A stretch of 64,000 nucleotides of DNA from Vibrio ishigakensis (GTDB lineage: Bacteria > Pseudomonadota > Gammaproteobacteria > Enterobacterales > Vibrionaceae): NCBI RefSeq assembly GCF_024347675.1, contig NZ_AP024881.1, positions 2,542,001-2,606,000 on the forward strand, given 5' to 3'. Shown here piece after piece: positions 1-9,317 of this stretch. Within the stretch, counting starts at the first letter, position 1. The number at the start of each line of letters is the position of its first letter. A program made the translations under genes and the position numbers. Below the pieces are notes generated by a model, which saw only the letters and a list, made by a program, of their open reading frames with translations, did not search any database and was not told where the DNA came from.

Positions 1-198
1 AGCACCACCGTTCGAGAACTGAACAACAACAGGAGATTTTACTTTCGCAGCAGCTTCTAGAACTGCGTTTACAGAGTCAGTACCAACAACGTTTACTGCT
101 GGAAGAGCAAATTTGTTCTCTTTTGCTACTTCAAAAACTTTTTGTACGTCGTCGCCAGAAATCACACCTGGTTTTACGAAATCGAAGATCTTAGACAT
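1..198 (-). CDS. fbaA: Fructose-bisphosphate aldolase class II, N-terminal part (cut by window edge)
   Basis: Only the first 66 codons are inside the window; the rest lies beyond position 1. The visible peptide starts MSKIFDFVKPGVISGDDVQK and continues through ALPAVNVVGTDSVNAVLEAA, the usual N-terminus of zinc-dependent class II aldolase, which splits fructose-1,6-bisphosphate into DHAP and glyceraldehyde-3-phosphate in the cytoplasm. It follows pgk on the same strand, as in the epd-pgk-fbaA cluster of gamma-proteobacteria. A strong hairpin terminator lies between pgk and this start, so an own promoter in the 90-base AT-rich gap is likely (inference). Confidence 0.93.
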   Translation of the reverse strand, partial: MSKIFDFVKPGVISGDDVQKVFEVAKENKFALPAVNVVGTDSVNAVLEAAAKVKSPVVVQFSNGGA

Positions 199-289
199 GG
201 AATTAATCCTATTTTCTGTCGTTAATTAATTGCACTTTGCAAAGTATGAAAAATATCGCATACAACACTGCCGCATTGTAGCAAAAAAA

Positions 290-315
290 TTAAAAAAGGC
301 GGGAGTGATCCCGCC
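290..315 (-). terminator. Intrinsic terminator after pgk
   Basis: A perfect 7-bp GC-rich stem (GGCGGGA / TCCCGCC, 298-315) with a 4-base loop is followed on the minus strand by a run of T. It separates pgk from fbaA and probably reduces read-through into fbaA. Confidence 0.85.
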
Positions 316-323
316 TAAAAATA

Positions 324-1487
324 TTACGCTTTAGCACGCTCTTCTAGCATAGCTACAGCAGGAAGAACCTTACCTTCTACAAACTCAAGGAAAGCACCGC
401 CACCAGTTGAGATGTAAGAAACGTCAGCCTTGATACCGAACTTATCGATAGCCGCTAGCGTGTCACCACCGCCTGCTACAGAGAAACCTGCAGACTCAGC
501 GATTGCACGAGAGATACCTTCTGTACCCGCTTCGAAGTTTTTGAATTCGAATACGCCAACAGGGCCGTTCCATAGGATGGTTTTAGCGTTGCCAATGATT
601 TCAGCAAGAGCTGCAGTTGAATCAGGACCTAGGTCGAAGATCATGTCGTCATCTGCAACGTCTGCAACGTTCTTGATTTCAGCTTCAGCGTTCTCATCAA
701 ATGCTTTTGCACAAGCAACGTCAGTCGCAACTGGGATAGAACACTCTTTCATTAGCTTCTGAGCAGTTTCAACTAGGTCTGCTTCATACAGAGACTTACC
801 TACGTTGTGGCCAGCAGCAGCGATGAAGGTGTTTGCGATACCACCACCAACTACTAGTTGGTCAGCTACTTTAGATAGAGACTCAAGAACAGTCAGCTTA
901 GTAGAAACCTTAGAACCACCAACGATAGCAACTAGTGGACGCTCTGGGTTGTCCATTGCTTTGCCTAGTGCTTCAAGTTCTGCTGCAAGTAGAGGACCTG
1001 CACATGCAACTGGAGCATGAGTACCAACACCGTGAGTAGATGCTTGAGCACGGTGAGCCGTACCAAATGCATCCATTACGAATACGTCACATAGTGCAGC
1101 GTACTTCTTAGAAAGCTCTTCTTCGTTCTTCTTCTCGCCTTTGTTGAAGCGAACGTTTTCAAGAACAACAAGCTCACCAGTGTTTAGCTCTAGGCCTTCT
1201 AGGTAGTCTTTAGCTAGCTTAACTTCGCAATCTAGAGCGTCGTTTAGGTAGTTAACAACAGGTTGTAGAGAGAATTCTTCAGCGTACTCGCCTTCGGTAG
1301 GACGACCAAGGTGAGAAGTAACCATTACTTTAGCGCCAGCTTCTAGGCAACGCTTGATAGTAGGAAGTGATGCAAGGATACGTGCATCAGAAGTTACTTT
1401 ACCGTCTTTTACTGGAACGTTTAGGTCAGCACGGATAAATACGCGTTTACCTGCTAGATCCAGGTCAGTCATCTTGATTACAGACAT
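324..1487 (-). CDS. pgk: Phosphoglycerate kinase
   Basis: Converts 1,3-bisphosphoglycerate and ADP to 3-phosphoglycerate and ATP in glycolysis. The N-terminal substrate-binding segment [14 protein letters not shown], the middle stretch [10 protein letters not shown] and the C-terminal nucleotide-binding GGGDT motif are all present, and the length (387 aa) is standard. A longer open frame begins at 1526, but the ATG at 1487 has a good AAGAGGA ribosome site six bases upstream and gives the family N-terminus [16 protein letters not shown], so it is preferred. It lies downstream of epd on the same strand, with about 150 bases between them. Confidence 0.97.
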   Translation of the reverse strand: MSVIKMTDLDLAGKRVFIRADLNVPVKDGKVTSDARILASLPTIKRCLEAGAKVMVTSHLGRPTEGEYAEEFSLQPVVNYLNDALDCEVKLAKDYLEGLELNTGELVVLENVRFNKGEKKNEEELSKKYAALCDVFVMDAFGTAHRAQASTHGVGTHAPVACAGPLLAAELEALGKAMDNPERPLVAIVGGSKVSTKLTVLESLSKVADQLVVGGGIANTFIAAAGHNVGKSLYEADLVETAQKLMKECSIPVATDVACAKAFDENAEAEIKNVADVADDDMIFDLGPDSTAALAEIIGNAKTILWNGPVGVFEFKNFEAGTEGISRAIAESAGFSVAGGGDTLAAIDKFGIKADVSYISTGGGAFLEFVEGKVLPAVAMLEERAKA

Positions 1488-1639
1488 TCTTTGTCCTCTT
1501 GTATAAATATTACAAAAATTTTTCACCCAAGCCTCGGCTCAGGCGTTCGAATTCAGTCAATATGAGATTTACATGGGGTCAATCTACACAAGTTCAAGGC
1601 ATAAAGTACAAACTTTATTCATTTATTTTGAGCTATGTA

Positions 1640-2665
1640 TTATTTTGAGTATTGCATCGCTAGAGCGGTGTCCAGCATACGGTTAGCAAAGCCCCATTCA
1701 TTGTCACACCACACCAACATCTTAACCAGTTGGCCATCGCTAACACGAGTCTGAGAGCCATCTACAATGGCACTGTGAGAGTCGTGATTAAAGTCGATGG
1801 ATACGAGCGGCGCTTCAGTATAGTCAACGATTGACTGTAATGTACACTGAGAGGCCTGCAGGAGTGTTTGATTTACGTCATTAACTTTCACTTTTGTATC
1901 TACAGTTACACTCAGGTCCATAGCTGTTACGTTAACAGTTGGCACTCGCACCGAAATCGCCTCAAATTTATTTTCAAACTTTGGAAAGATTCTTTCAATT
2001 CCCTTGTGCAGTTTAGTATCCACCGGAATGATTGACTGACTGGCACTTCGGGTTCTACGCAGATCTGAGTGATAGGCATCAATGACTTGCTGGTCGTTCA
2101 TTGAGGAGTGAATGGTGGTAATAGTACCGTGCTGAATGCCAAAGGCTTCATCGAGAACCTTGATGATAGGAACGATACAGTTGGTGGTACAAGAGCCGTT
2201 GGATACTACCTTGTGCTCAGCTTTAAGGGTGTCATGGTTAACACCGTAGATGATAGTGTTGTCTAGATCCTGAGAGCCAGGGTGAGAGAAGAGCACCTTC
2301 TTAGCCCCGGCCTTGATATGTTGCTGTCCATCCGCTTGAGAGCCAAACACACCGGTACAGTCCAGAACAATATCCACATCTAGGTCGTGCCAAGGAAGCA
2401 GTTCAATATCGGCTAGGTGAAGGATACGAACCTCATCTTTGCTACCATCTTGATGGTGCACGTAAAGGTACTCTTGGGTATGAGAGACCTTCTTCTGAAA
2501 GCGACCATGACTAGTATCGTACTGAAGTAGATGCGCCATCGCATCCGGCTGCGCTAATTCGTTTACCGCAACCACTTGAATCTGAGAATGTTTACCGCTT
2601 TCGTACACGGCTCGTAGGACGTTTCGACCGATACGGCCAAAGCCATTAATCGCCACTCTTAGCAT
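1640..2665 (-). CDS. epd: D-erythrose-4-phosphate dehydrogenase
   Basis: A 341-aa GAPDH-like protein with an N-terminal Rossmann segment [14 protein letters not shown] and the catalytic-cysteine region [12 protein letters not shown]. Epd oxidises erythrose-4-phosphate to 4-phosphoerythronate for pyridoxal phosphate synthesis. Assignment to Epd rather than glycolytic GapA rests on its place directly upstream of pgk-fbaA and on the family-typical [23 protein letters not shown] stretch (about residues 34-56, seen here). It is the first gene of the cluster; a CRP-like site lies about 45 bases upstream. Confidence 0.94.
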   Translation of the reverse strand: MLRVAINGFGRIGRNVLRAVYESGKHSQIQVVAVNELAQPDAMAHLLQYDTSHGRFQKKVSHTQEYLYVHHQDGSKDEVRILHLADIELLPWHDLDVDIVLDCTGVFGSQADGQQHIKAGAKKVLFSHPGSQDLDNTIIYGVNHDTLKAEHKVVSNGSCTTNCIVPIIKVLDEAFGIQHGTITTIHSSMNDQQVIDAYHSDLRRTRSASQSIIPVDTKLHKGIERIFPKFENKFEAISVRVPTVNVTAMDLSVTVDTKVKVNDVNQTLLQASQCTLQSIVDYTEAPLVSIDFNHDSHSAIVDGSQTRVSDGQLVKMLVWCDNEWGFANRMLDTALAMQYSK

Positions 2666-2708
2666 GGTGTTACTCCCTACCCTGCTTCTTGTCTTTTTAT
2701 GTCACGGA

Positions 2709-2724
2709 AGTGTATCAGATCACA
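2709..2724 (-). promoter_or_regulatory. Possible CRP site upstream of epd
   Basis: AGTGT-N6-TCACA: the right half matches the CRP half-site TCACA exactly and the left half matches three of five bases. CRP control of epd-pgk is known in E. coli; operation here is inferred. Confidence 0.4.
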
Positions 2725-2804
2725 ATTGGAGATCCATGTAGTAATCATAGTCGCTTGATTGCATTGACTAATTCGCCCATGCTAAAGAAAGCAAATGAAC
2801 AAGG

Positions 2805-4574
2805 ATGCTCAAAGTGCTACGAAGTTGGTTATGGACAAACCGCAAGGATCTCGGTTTTGTCGTTCTATTTTGGTTCGTTCTCTCAACAGCCTATCTAATT
2901 AAAGAATGGCCAAACGTGTCTACCCTGCAACTGGGCGACAACGACAACTACATGCGCTACGTGCAGTTTACTTCTTGGCTAGAAGTCGGTAATTGGTACC
3001 TTCAACCCATGCCGGACTTCAATCCTCAAGACGGTGTCCTCATCCACTGGTCACGCCTCCCAGATATCCCGTTAGCGGCAACTAGCCTTTTGTTTATGGA
3101 GTTTTTAGAACCCGCCACAGCTCATGCCATTGCGATGAGTGTGGTTCCTCTGTTCTATCTTTTGCTTCTGGCCATTTTGGGCTTTGCTTATTGCGACCAT
3201 TATCTAGGGAAAGAACAGAGATTTGTCGCTACTCTATTTATCTTGCTCTCGCCATTAATTGGCAAATTTCTTCCAGGCTCTATCGACCACCATAACGTCC
3301 AACTCTTGTTCGTTGTGGCTTTCTTGCTCTTCTCGCCTATCACACAGCAGCAGTTTCAGGAACGATGGTGGGCATATTTACAAGGGCTAGTGCTCGCCCT
3401 ATCTCTCTGGACAGGGTTAGAAAACTTCATCTTGTGGGTGCTTTATCTCGGTGTATATACACTACATGCGATCTGGTATGACTCTTCAAGAGTCTCTCAC
3501 TTAAGGCGACTCTGCTTTACTGTGTTTGGTCTCGGTCTTGTTCTAATGTTGATAAACAGGCCCATATCAGAGTTTTTCTATCCAAGATATGACGCTATTT
3601 CTCTGCCATTTGTTCTGTGTTTTTTAGGTGGAGGTGCACTTCTCTTAATCTACGAAAAATGTCTTACTAAGGTGCTCAATCCGATAAAGCGAATCTTTTT
3701 TACAGCTTTAATCGCTTTACCTATCTTTGGCTCATTAGTGTTGCTGTACCCGGAGCTAATAAAAGGAGCCTACGCTGATTACCCAGCAATACTTCAAGAA
3801 TTTTGGCTAAGTAACGTATCAGAAGCTCTTTCCATGTGGGATTGGATGCAAAAAGATGGCTTTTTCTCAGTGGAAAACTACTTTCTCTATTTTATCCCTG
3901 CAATTTGCTATCCATTAATAAAAAACAAGACGACGGCTATAAGCCTGCTTTATTCACTACTGATATTGAATCTAGTGATCGCCTTACTGTGGCAAATAAG
4001 AGCTATCAATCTATGTTTCATTCTAAGTGCCCCACTACAAGCCTATGTCATCTACCAATGGTTCAAGGAGCCAAAGCTCGAAGTTATTAAAGCATTTGCG
4101 CTAATCCTAGCTACGCCTTTAGTCACCATATTGTTATTAAGCTATATGCTACCCAAACCAGAAAGTGCTGAGAAAAATCAAACCAGCCTCCCCTCCTCAT
4201 TACCTGAGCTGCTTTCAGAGTACAAGATCAGCGACACTGTCCTTATGACCGGAATAGAAACAGGGGCTAAAATCTTGGCTCTCAGTGACAACAAGATAGT
4301 AGCCGCGCCCTATCACAGGAATACTCATGGTAATAGCTTCATGATCTCAGGTTTCCTTGAAACCGATATGAATAGGGCTTTTAAATTACTCAAAAAACAT
4401 CACGTAAGTTACATACTGATCAACAGAGACAATCAGTTAAGAGTAATTGAAAAAAACGCTAATGAGGGAGCCCTGATATTACGACTCAAGTCAGGTGACT
4501 TACCTATATGGGCAGAAAGAGTTAATACCCCGTCAAAGGATGACTACCAATTATTTAAAATCAAAGAGGTGTAA
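2805..4574 (+). CDS. Membrane glycosyltransferase, STT3/PglB-like (GT-C fold), function unknown
   Basis: A 589-aa polytopic protein: one N-terminal membrane segment (about 16-32), then roughly ten further hydrophobic stretches to about residue 445, then a soluble C-terminal domain of about 140 residues likely to be periplasmic. After the first membrane helix comes GDNDNYMRY (44-52), an acidic motif placed like the first catalytic acidic motif of GT-C oligosaccharyltransferases, then DGVLIHWSRLPDIP (76-89) and GSIDHHNVQ (158-166), resembling the second metal/substrate loop of STT3-like enzymes. The start is the first possible one: an in-frame TGA lies at 2796. Its stop overlaps the next start (TAATG), so it is coupled to a GT2 enzyme that probably makes the lipid-linked sugar. 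It could transfer a sugar or glycan to protein, lipid or polysaccharide; the substrate cannot be read from sequence. Confidence 0.7.
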   Translation: MLKVLRSWLWTNRKDLGFVVLFWFVLSTAYLIKEWPNVSTLQLGDNDNYMRYVQFTSWLEVGNWYLQPMPDFNPQDGVLIHWSRLPDIPLAATSLLFMEFLEPATAHAIAMSVVPLFYLLLLAILGFAYCDHYLGKEQRFVATLFILLSPLIGKFLPGSIDHHNVQLLFVVAFLLFSPITQQQFQERWWAYLQGLVLALSLWTGLENFILWVLYLGVYTLHAIWYDSSRVSHLRRLCFTVFGLGLVLMLINRPISEFFYPRYDAISLPFVLCFLGGGALLLIYEKCLTKVLNPIKRIFFTALIALPIFGSLVLLYPELIKGAYADYPAILQEFWLSNVSEALSMWDWMQKDGFFSVENYFLYFIPAICYPLIKNKTTAISLLYSLLILNLVIALLWQIRAINLCFILSAPLQAYVIYQWFKEPKLEVIKAFALILATPLVTILLLSYMLPKPESAEKNQTSLPSSLPELLSEYKISDTVLMTGIETGAKILALSDNKIVAAPYHRNTHGNSFMISGFLETDMNRAFKLLKKHHVSYILINRDNQLRVIEKNANEGALILRLKSGDLPIWAERVNTPSKDDYQLFKIKEV

Positions 4575-5512
4575 TGATGGATTTGGACATTGCAGTTCTT
4601 CTTCCCTGTTACAACGAGCAAGGAGCAATAGGAGAGACTATTGCAAGCTTCCAGCAAGCCCTGCCGAGAGCAACCATATATGTATACGACAACAACTCTA
4701 GTGACCAAACCGCAGAAGAAGCAAGACAAGCTGGAGCTATTGTCAGATTTGAGCCTAGACAAGGTAAAGGGGAAGTGGTCAAGCGAATGTTCGCTGACAT
4801 AGAAGCAGACGTTTACGTTATGGCTGATGGGGACAACACCTATGATGCGAGCATCTGTCCCGAGCTTATCGACACTCTCGTATCCGAGCGATTGGATATG
4901 ATAGTAGGGACTCGCTCTCGAGAACTAAGCTCGTATCCGAAGGGACACGTACTTGGAAATAAAGTCTTTTCTAATCTGATAAATCGAGCATTCAACTCGA
5001 AGCTAGAAGACGTTTTTTCTGGCTACCGAATCATGAGCAATCGCTTTGTAAAGTCACTACCCATATTCAGCGACGGCTTTCAAATAGAGACCGAGCTAAC
5101 CGTTCATGCCCTTCAGCACAAAATCCCTATCAAAGAAGTTCCTACAAAATACATCTCTCGTCCAGAAGGAACTGAAAGCAAACTAAAAACCTACCGAGAT
5201 GGATTCAAAATACTTAACTTTATTATGTTCCTGCTCAGAGATGTAAGACCACTTTTCTTCTTTAGTTGTATCTCAGCAACATTAATCACCCTGTCTCTTT
5301 TCTTAGGCCTGCCTGTTATATTTGAGTTCTTCGAAACGGGCCTAGTCCCGAGATTCCCAACCGCAATCCTTGCAAGCTCCATCGCACTCATTGCGGTCAT
5401 GTCCCTATTTAGTGGACTAATTCTAGATAACGTCAGCCGGGGACGAAAGGAGCGAAAGATGGTTACATACCTCAGAACGCCTTTCTTCGGACATAAAAAA
5501 AGCCAGCAGTAA
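4574..5512 (+). CDS. Glycosyltransferase family 2, polyprenyl-phosphate sugar synthase type, with two C-terminal membrane helices
   Basis: 312 aa. The N-terminal GT-A domain begins with LLPCYNEQGAIGETI, has DNNSSDQT (39-46) and the nucleotide-sugar/metal motif ADGDN (84-88), then QIETELTVHA and VPTKYISRPEGTESK, a pattern seen in dolichol-phosphate-mannose-synthase-like and GtrB/ArnC-like enzymes. Two hydrophobic segments (about 226-254 and 264-286) end the protein, as in membrane-anchored members. The ATG overlaps the stop of the GT-C gene by one base, implying translational coupling. Likely role (inference): loading a sugar onto undecaprenyl phosphate at the cytoplasmic face for use by the partner. 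Its TAA sits in the loop of the terminator serving the convergent tkt gene. Confidence 0.75.
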   Translation: MMDLDIAVLLPCYNEQGAIGETIASFQQALPRATIYVYDNNSSDQTAEEARQAGAIVRFEPRQGKGEVVKRMFADIEADVYVMADGDNTYDASICPELIDTLVSERLDMIVGTRSRELSSYPKGHVLGNKVFSNLINRAFNSKLEDVFSGYRIMSNRFVKSLPIFSDGFQIETELTVHALQHKIPIKEVPTKYISRPEGTESKLKTYRDGFKILNFIMFLLRDVRPLFFFSCISATLITLSLFLGLPVIFEFFETGLVPRFPTAILASSIALIAVMSLFSGLILDNVSRGRKERKMVTYLRTPFFGHKKSQQ

Positions 5513-5522
5513 TCTGCTGGCT
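5495..5522 (-). terminator. Terminator for tkt, overlapping the end of the GT2 gene
   Basis: Stem AGCCAGCAG / CTGCTGGCT (5501-5522) with loop TAAT; on the minus strand it is followed by seven T. The loop contains the TAA stop of the convergent glycosyltransferase gene. Confidence 0.85.
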
Positions 5523-5543
5523 CTCATCTAGATATTTAGACGA

Positions 5544-7538
5544 TTAAGCTAGAAGCTCTTTCGCTGTGTTTACTACGTTTTCAGTAGTAAAGCCAAACAT
5601 CTTGAATAGTTCACCTGCTGGTGCAGACTCACCGAAGGTAGTCATGCCGATGATCTTGCCACCGAAGCCAACGTACTTGTACCAGTAGTCAGCGATGCCC
5701 GCTTCAACTGCGATGCGCTTAGTTACTGATGCAGGTAGAACCGCTTCACGGTATGCTTCATCTTGCTTGTCGAACACGTCAGTTGCAGGCATAGATACTA
5801 CGCGTACAGCTTTGCCCTGTGCAGAAAGCTCAGCTTGCGCTGCTACTGCTAACTCAACCTCAGAACCGGTTGCAATGATGATCAGCTCAGGCGCACCTTC
5901 ACAATCTTTGAGGATGTAACCACCCTTAGCGATGTTTGCTACTGTCTCTGCGTCACGCTCTTGCTGTGCAAGGTTTTGACGAGAGAAGATCAGAGATGTT
6001 GGACCATCTTTACGCTCGATAGCCAGTTTCCAAGCCACAGCAGACTCAACCTGGTCACATGGACGCCATGTGCTCATGTTTGGAGTTACACGCAGAGAAG
6101 CAAGTTGCTCTACAGGTTGGTGCGTTGGGCCATCTTCACCCAGACCGATTGAGTCGTGAGTGTAAACCTGAATATTCTGAACCTTCATCAGAGCCGCCAT
6201 ACGCATAGCATTACGCGCGTACTCCATGAACATTAGGAAGGTTGCACCGTAAGGTACGAAGCCGCCGTGCAGTGCGATACCGTTGATGATCGCCGTCATA
6301 CCGAACTCACGCACACCGTAGTGGATGTAGTTGCCTGAGAAGTCTTGAGCTTCAAGAGACTTAGAGCCAGACCACATGGTTAGGTTTGATGGAGCAAGGT
6401 CAGCAGAGCCACCCATGAACTCAGGTAGCATCTTACCGAACGCTTCTAGCGCATTTTGAGATGCTTTACGTGATGCGATGTTCGCTGGGTTTGCTTGAAG
6501 GTCAGCGATGATTTCTGCAGTCTTCGCTTCCCACTCAGCAGGAAGGTCGCCGTTTACGCGACGCTTAAGCTCAGCCGCTTCTGCAGGGAATTCTTTTGAG
6601 TATGCTTCGAACTTGTCGTTCCAAGCTGCTTCTTTAGCTCTACCCGCTTCATTCGCATCCCACTCAGCGTAGATGTCAGCTGGGATTTCAAATGGTGCGT
6701 GCTCCCAACCTAGGAATTCACGTGCCGCTGCGATTTCAGCTTCACCTAGTGGTGCGCCGTGGCAGTCGTGAGAACCTGCTTTGTTTGGAGAACCAAAGCC
6801 GATGATGGTCTTAGTACAGATAAGAGTAGGACGTGGGTCCGCCTTAGCCGCCTCAATTGCTGCGTTGATAGCGTCAGCATCGTGACCGTCTACCGCTGGG
6901 ATTACGTGCCAGCCGTACGCTTCAAAACGCTTAGGAGTATCGTCAGAGAACCAGCCTTCAACTTCACCGTCGATAGAGATGCCGTTGTCATCCCAGAATG
7001 CGATCAGCTTGCCTAGGCCTAGAGTACCCGCAAGTGAACACGCTTCGTGAGAGATACCTTCCATCAGACAGCCGTCACCCATGAATACATAAGTGAAGTG
7101 GTCAACGATGTCATGGCCTGGCTTGTTGAATTGAGCCGCCAGAGCTTTCTCAGCAATCGCCATACCTACAGCGTTTGTGATGCCTTGACCTAGAGGACCA
7201 GTGGTAGTCTCGATACCCGGTGCGTAGCCGTACTCTGGGTGACCAGGAGTCTTAGAGTGAAGCTGACGGAAGTTTTTCAGGTCATCGATAGATAGCTCGT
7301 AGCCTGATAGATGAAGCAGAGAGTAGATCAGCATAGAGCCGTGGCCGTTTGAAAGTACAAAACGGTCGCGGTCAGCCCACTCTGGGTTTGAAGGGTTGTG
7401 GTTCAAGTGACCACGCCATAATACTTCGGCAATATCAGCCATCCCCATTGGGGCGCCTGGGTGACCAGAGTTAGCTTTTTGTACACCATCCATGCTTAGA
7501 GCGCGGATTGCATTGGCTAGATCTTTACGGGAAGACAT
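5544..7538 (-). CDS. tkt: Transketolase
   Basis: Thiamine-diphosphate enzyme of the non-oxidative pentose phosphate pathway. The 664-aa protein has SGHPGAPMG near the N-terminus, the ThDP-binding [13 protein letters not shown] motif and the central pyrimidine-domain [16 protein letters not shown] segment. An in-frame ATG at 7562 would add eight residues, but the ATG at 7538 has an AGGAG site six bases before it and gives the family start [13 protein letters not shown]. It is transcribed divergently from metK, sharing a 347-base intergenic region. Its product route meets that of epd two genes away (erythrose-4-phosphate). Confidence 0.97.
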   Translation of the reverse strand: MSSRKDLANAIRALSMDGVQKANSGHPGAPMGMADIAEVLWRGHLNHNPSNPEWADRDRFVLSNGHGSMLIYSLLHLSGYELSIDDLKNFRQLHSKTPGHPEYGYAPGIETTTGPLGQGITNAVGMAIAEKALAAQFNKPGHDIVDHFTYVFMGDGCLMEGISHEACSLAGTLGLGKLIAFWDDNGISIDGEVEGWFSDDTPKRFEAYGWHVIPAVDGHDADAINAAIEAAKADPRPTLICTKTIIGFGSPNKAGSHDCHGAPLGEAEIAAAREFLGWEHAPFEIPADIYAEWDANEAGRAKEAAWNDKFEAYSKEFPAEAAELKRRVNGDLPAEWEAKTAEIIADLQANPANIASRKASQNALEAFGKMLPEFMGGSADLAPSNLTMWSGSKSLEAQDFSGNYIHYGVREFGMTAIINGIALHGGFVPYGATFLMFMEYARNAMRMAALMKVQNIQVYTHDSIGLGEDGPTHQPVEQLASLRVTPNMSTWRPCDQVESAVAWKLAIERKDGPTSLIFSRQNLAQQERDAETVANIAKGGYILKDCEGAPELIIIATGSEVELAVAAQAELSAQGKAVRVVSMPATDVFDKQDEAYREAVLPASVTKRIAVEAGIADYWYKYVGFGGKIIGMTTFGESAPAGELFKMFGFTTENVVNTAKELLA

Positions 7539-7767
7539 GTCTGCTCCTGAGTGCGTATGCAATTGATTAAATGATTCCTGACCTTAATGCCCAACTAGGA
7601 CGAGCACTAAGCGCGACTATTGTCGCAGAGCATAATTATTACCGCAAACCCTTTCAAATATGCAAACGCAACTATTCAAACTTTGGTGTGCAACAAGTTT
7701 TAGCCAATTTACATAAACTAGCCCCATATCGCGCAATCGTTTGGCTAACTTTTATATACAAAAAAAC

Positions 7768-7795
7768 TTGTATTTCACTCATTCAAAATTAGAAT
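7768..7795 (+). promoter_or_regulatory. metK promoter
   Basis: TTGTAT (7768-7773), a 16-base spacer, then TAGAAT (7790-7795) form a good sigma-70 promoter ahead of metK, with MetJ-like boxes starting at the base just after the -10. Confidence 0.65.
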
Positions 7796-7819
7796 AGACG
7801 TCCAGAAGTAGAAACATCT
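7796..7819 (+). promoter_or_regulatory. MetJ operator (tandem met boxes) for metK
   Basis: Three consecutive octamers, AGACGTCC, AGAAGTAG and AAACATCT, match the met box AGACGTCT in 7, 5 and 6 of 8 positions, in the head-to-tail register that MetJ dimers use. They cover the expected transcription start of metK. MetJ repression of metK by S-adenosylmethionine is established in enterobacteria; here it is inferred from the sites. Confidence 0.7.
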
Positions 7820-7835
7820 ACTAAATAATCATCAA

Positions 7836-7858
7836 AAAAGACGCTTTAAGCGTCTTTT
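7836..7858 (+). terminator. Terminator-like hairpin in the metK leader
   Basis: Two 11-base arms (AAAAGACGCTT / AAGCGTCTTTT) around one base fold into an intrinsic-terminator shape with A and T tracts. No gene on either strand ends here: tkt starts at 7538 running left and metK starts at 7886 running right. It lies between the metK promoter and metK, so it may attenuate metK. Confidence 0.6.
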
Positions 7859-7885
7859 CTTAACTACAGAATAAGGGAGCCCAGC

Positions 7886-9040
7886 ATGGCTAAGCACCTG
7901 TTTACCTCTGAATCGGTTTCTGAGGGACATCCTGACAAAATTGCAGACCAAATCTCTGATGCGGTTTTAGACGCAATTCTTGAGCAAGACCCTAAAGCAC
8001 GTGTTGCGTGTGAAACATACGTGAAGACCGGTATGGTAATGGTTGGTGGTGAAGTGACCACCTCTGCATGGGTTGATATCGAAGAGCTAACTCGTCAAAC
8101 CGTTCGTGAAATTGGTTACGTTCACTCTGACATGGGCTTCGATGCTGACTCTTGTGCAGTACTAAACACCATTGGTAAGCAGTCTCCAGACATCAACCAA
8201 GGTGTTGATAAAGCTGACCCTAAAGATCAAGGCGCGGGCGACCAAGGCATCATGTTCGGTTACGCAACTAACGAAACCGACGTTCTTATGCCAGCTCCTA
8301 TCACTTACTCTCACCGTCTAGTTGAGAAGCAAGCTGAAGTTCGTAAGAACGGCACCCTTCCATGGTTGCGCCCAGATGCAAAATCTCAGGTAACTTTCCA
8401 GTACGACCAAGGTAAGATCGTTGGTATCGATGCTGTAGTTCTTTCTACACAGCACTGTGACACCATCTCTACTCCAGACCTACGTGAAGCTGTGATGGAA
8501 ACCATCATCAAGCCTGTACTTCCTTCTGAGTGGTTGAACAAAGAAACTAAGTTCTTCATCAACCCAACTGGCCGTTTCGTAATCGGTGGTCCTATGGGTG
8601 ACTGTGGTCTTACAGGTCGTAAGATCATCGTTGATACCTACGGTGGCGCAGCTCGTCACGGTGGCGGTGCATTCTCTGGTAAAGATCCATCTAAAGTTGA
8701 CCGTTCTGCGGCATACGCAGCTCGCTACGTTGCTAAAAACATCGTTGCGGCAGGCATGGCCGATCGTTGTGAAATCCAACTTTCTTACGCTATCGGTGTT
8801 GCTGATCCAACATCTATCATGGTTGAAACCTTCGGTACTGAGAAAGTGTCTCACGACATCATCATCGAAGCGGTACGTCAGCACTTCGACCTACGCCCTT
8901 ACGGCCTACAAGAGATGCTAAACCTTCTTCAGCCTATCTATAAGAAGACGGCAGCATACGGTCACTTCGGTCGCGAAGAGTTCCCATGGGAAGCGACTGA
9001 CAAAGCAGAAATGCTGAAAGAGTTCGCAGGCATTAAGTAA
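7886..9040 (+). CDS. metK: S-adenosylmethionine synthetase
   Basis: Makes S-adenosylmethionine from methionine and ATP. The 384-aa protein begins [20 protein letters not shown], with the ATP/Met-binding GHPDK motif, followed by the signature [12 protein letters not shown] and the glycine-rich P-loop-like [16 protein letters not shown]. Length is normal. The ATG follows AAGGGAG at good spacing. It is monocistronic: tandem met boxes and a hairpin lie in its leader and a strong terminator follows. Confidence 0.97.
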   Translation: MAKHLFTSESVSEGHPDKIADQISDAVLDAILEQDPKARVACETYVKTGMVMVGGEVTTSAWVDIEELTRQTVREIGYVHSDMGFDADSCAVLNTIGKQSPDINQGVDKADPKDQGAGDQGIMFGYATNETDVLMPAPITYSHRLVEKQAEVRKNGTLPWLRPDAKSQVTFQYDQGKIVGIDAVVLSTQHCDTISTPDLREAVMETIIKPVLPSEWLNKETKFFINPTGRFVIGGPMGDCGLTGRKIIVDTYGGAARHGGGAFSGKDPSKVDRSAAYAARYVAKNIVAAGMADRCEIQLSYAIGVADPTSIMVETFGTEKVSHDIIIEAVRQHFDLRPYGLQEMLNLLQPIYKKTAAYGHFGREEFPWEATDKAEMLKEFAGIK

Positions 9041-9062
9041 TCGCCTCGACACCCTAATCTTG

Positions 9063-9093
9063 AAAAAACCTCAGCTTGCTGAGGTTTTTTTTT
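9063..9093 (+). terminator. Terminator after metK
   Basis: AACCTCAGC / GCTGAGGTT stem with a 2-base loop, flanked by A and T runs. Confidence 0.9.
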
Positions 9094-9317
9094 ATACCTG
9101 TAGAAAACTAGCAAGCACAATTTCTGTGCAAAATTTGTATTTAGCACCATCAGCGACAATAGTTATACCTGAAGGAACTGTGAAGCCAATCAAGTTTTGT
9201 ATAGCATCAGGAACGATGAAAAAATTTTTGGCTACAGTTTGCCGTCACCCTCGTATTAGAGAAGAGCGCTACTTCGAAGCAGGTGACGAGTTTACGGGAC
9301 AAAAACAGGAGGATGTC

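Noticed and set aside
2689..2898. 69-codon open frame overlapping the start of the GT-C gene
   Set aside because: Overlaps a well-supported gene in another frame and has no family features.
2805..5512. O-antigen or capsule cluster
   Set aside because: Only two glycosyltransferase genes, no sugar-nucleotide synthesis, flippase or polymerase genes around them.
7571..7792. 73-codon open frame between tkt and metK
   Set aside because: No ribosome site, runs into the metK promoter, no recognisable protein features.
7796..7885. SAM riboswitch in the metK leader
   Set aside because: The leader is under 90 bases, largely taken up by met boxes and a simple hairpin, without the conserved cores of known SAM riboswitches.
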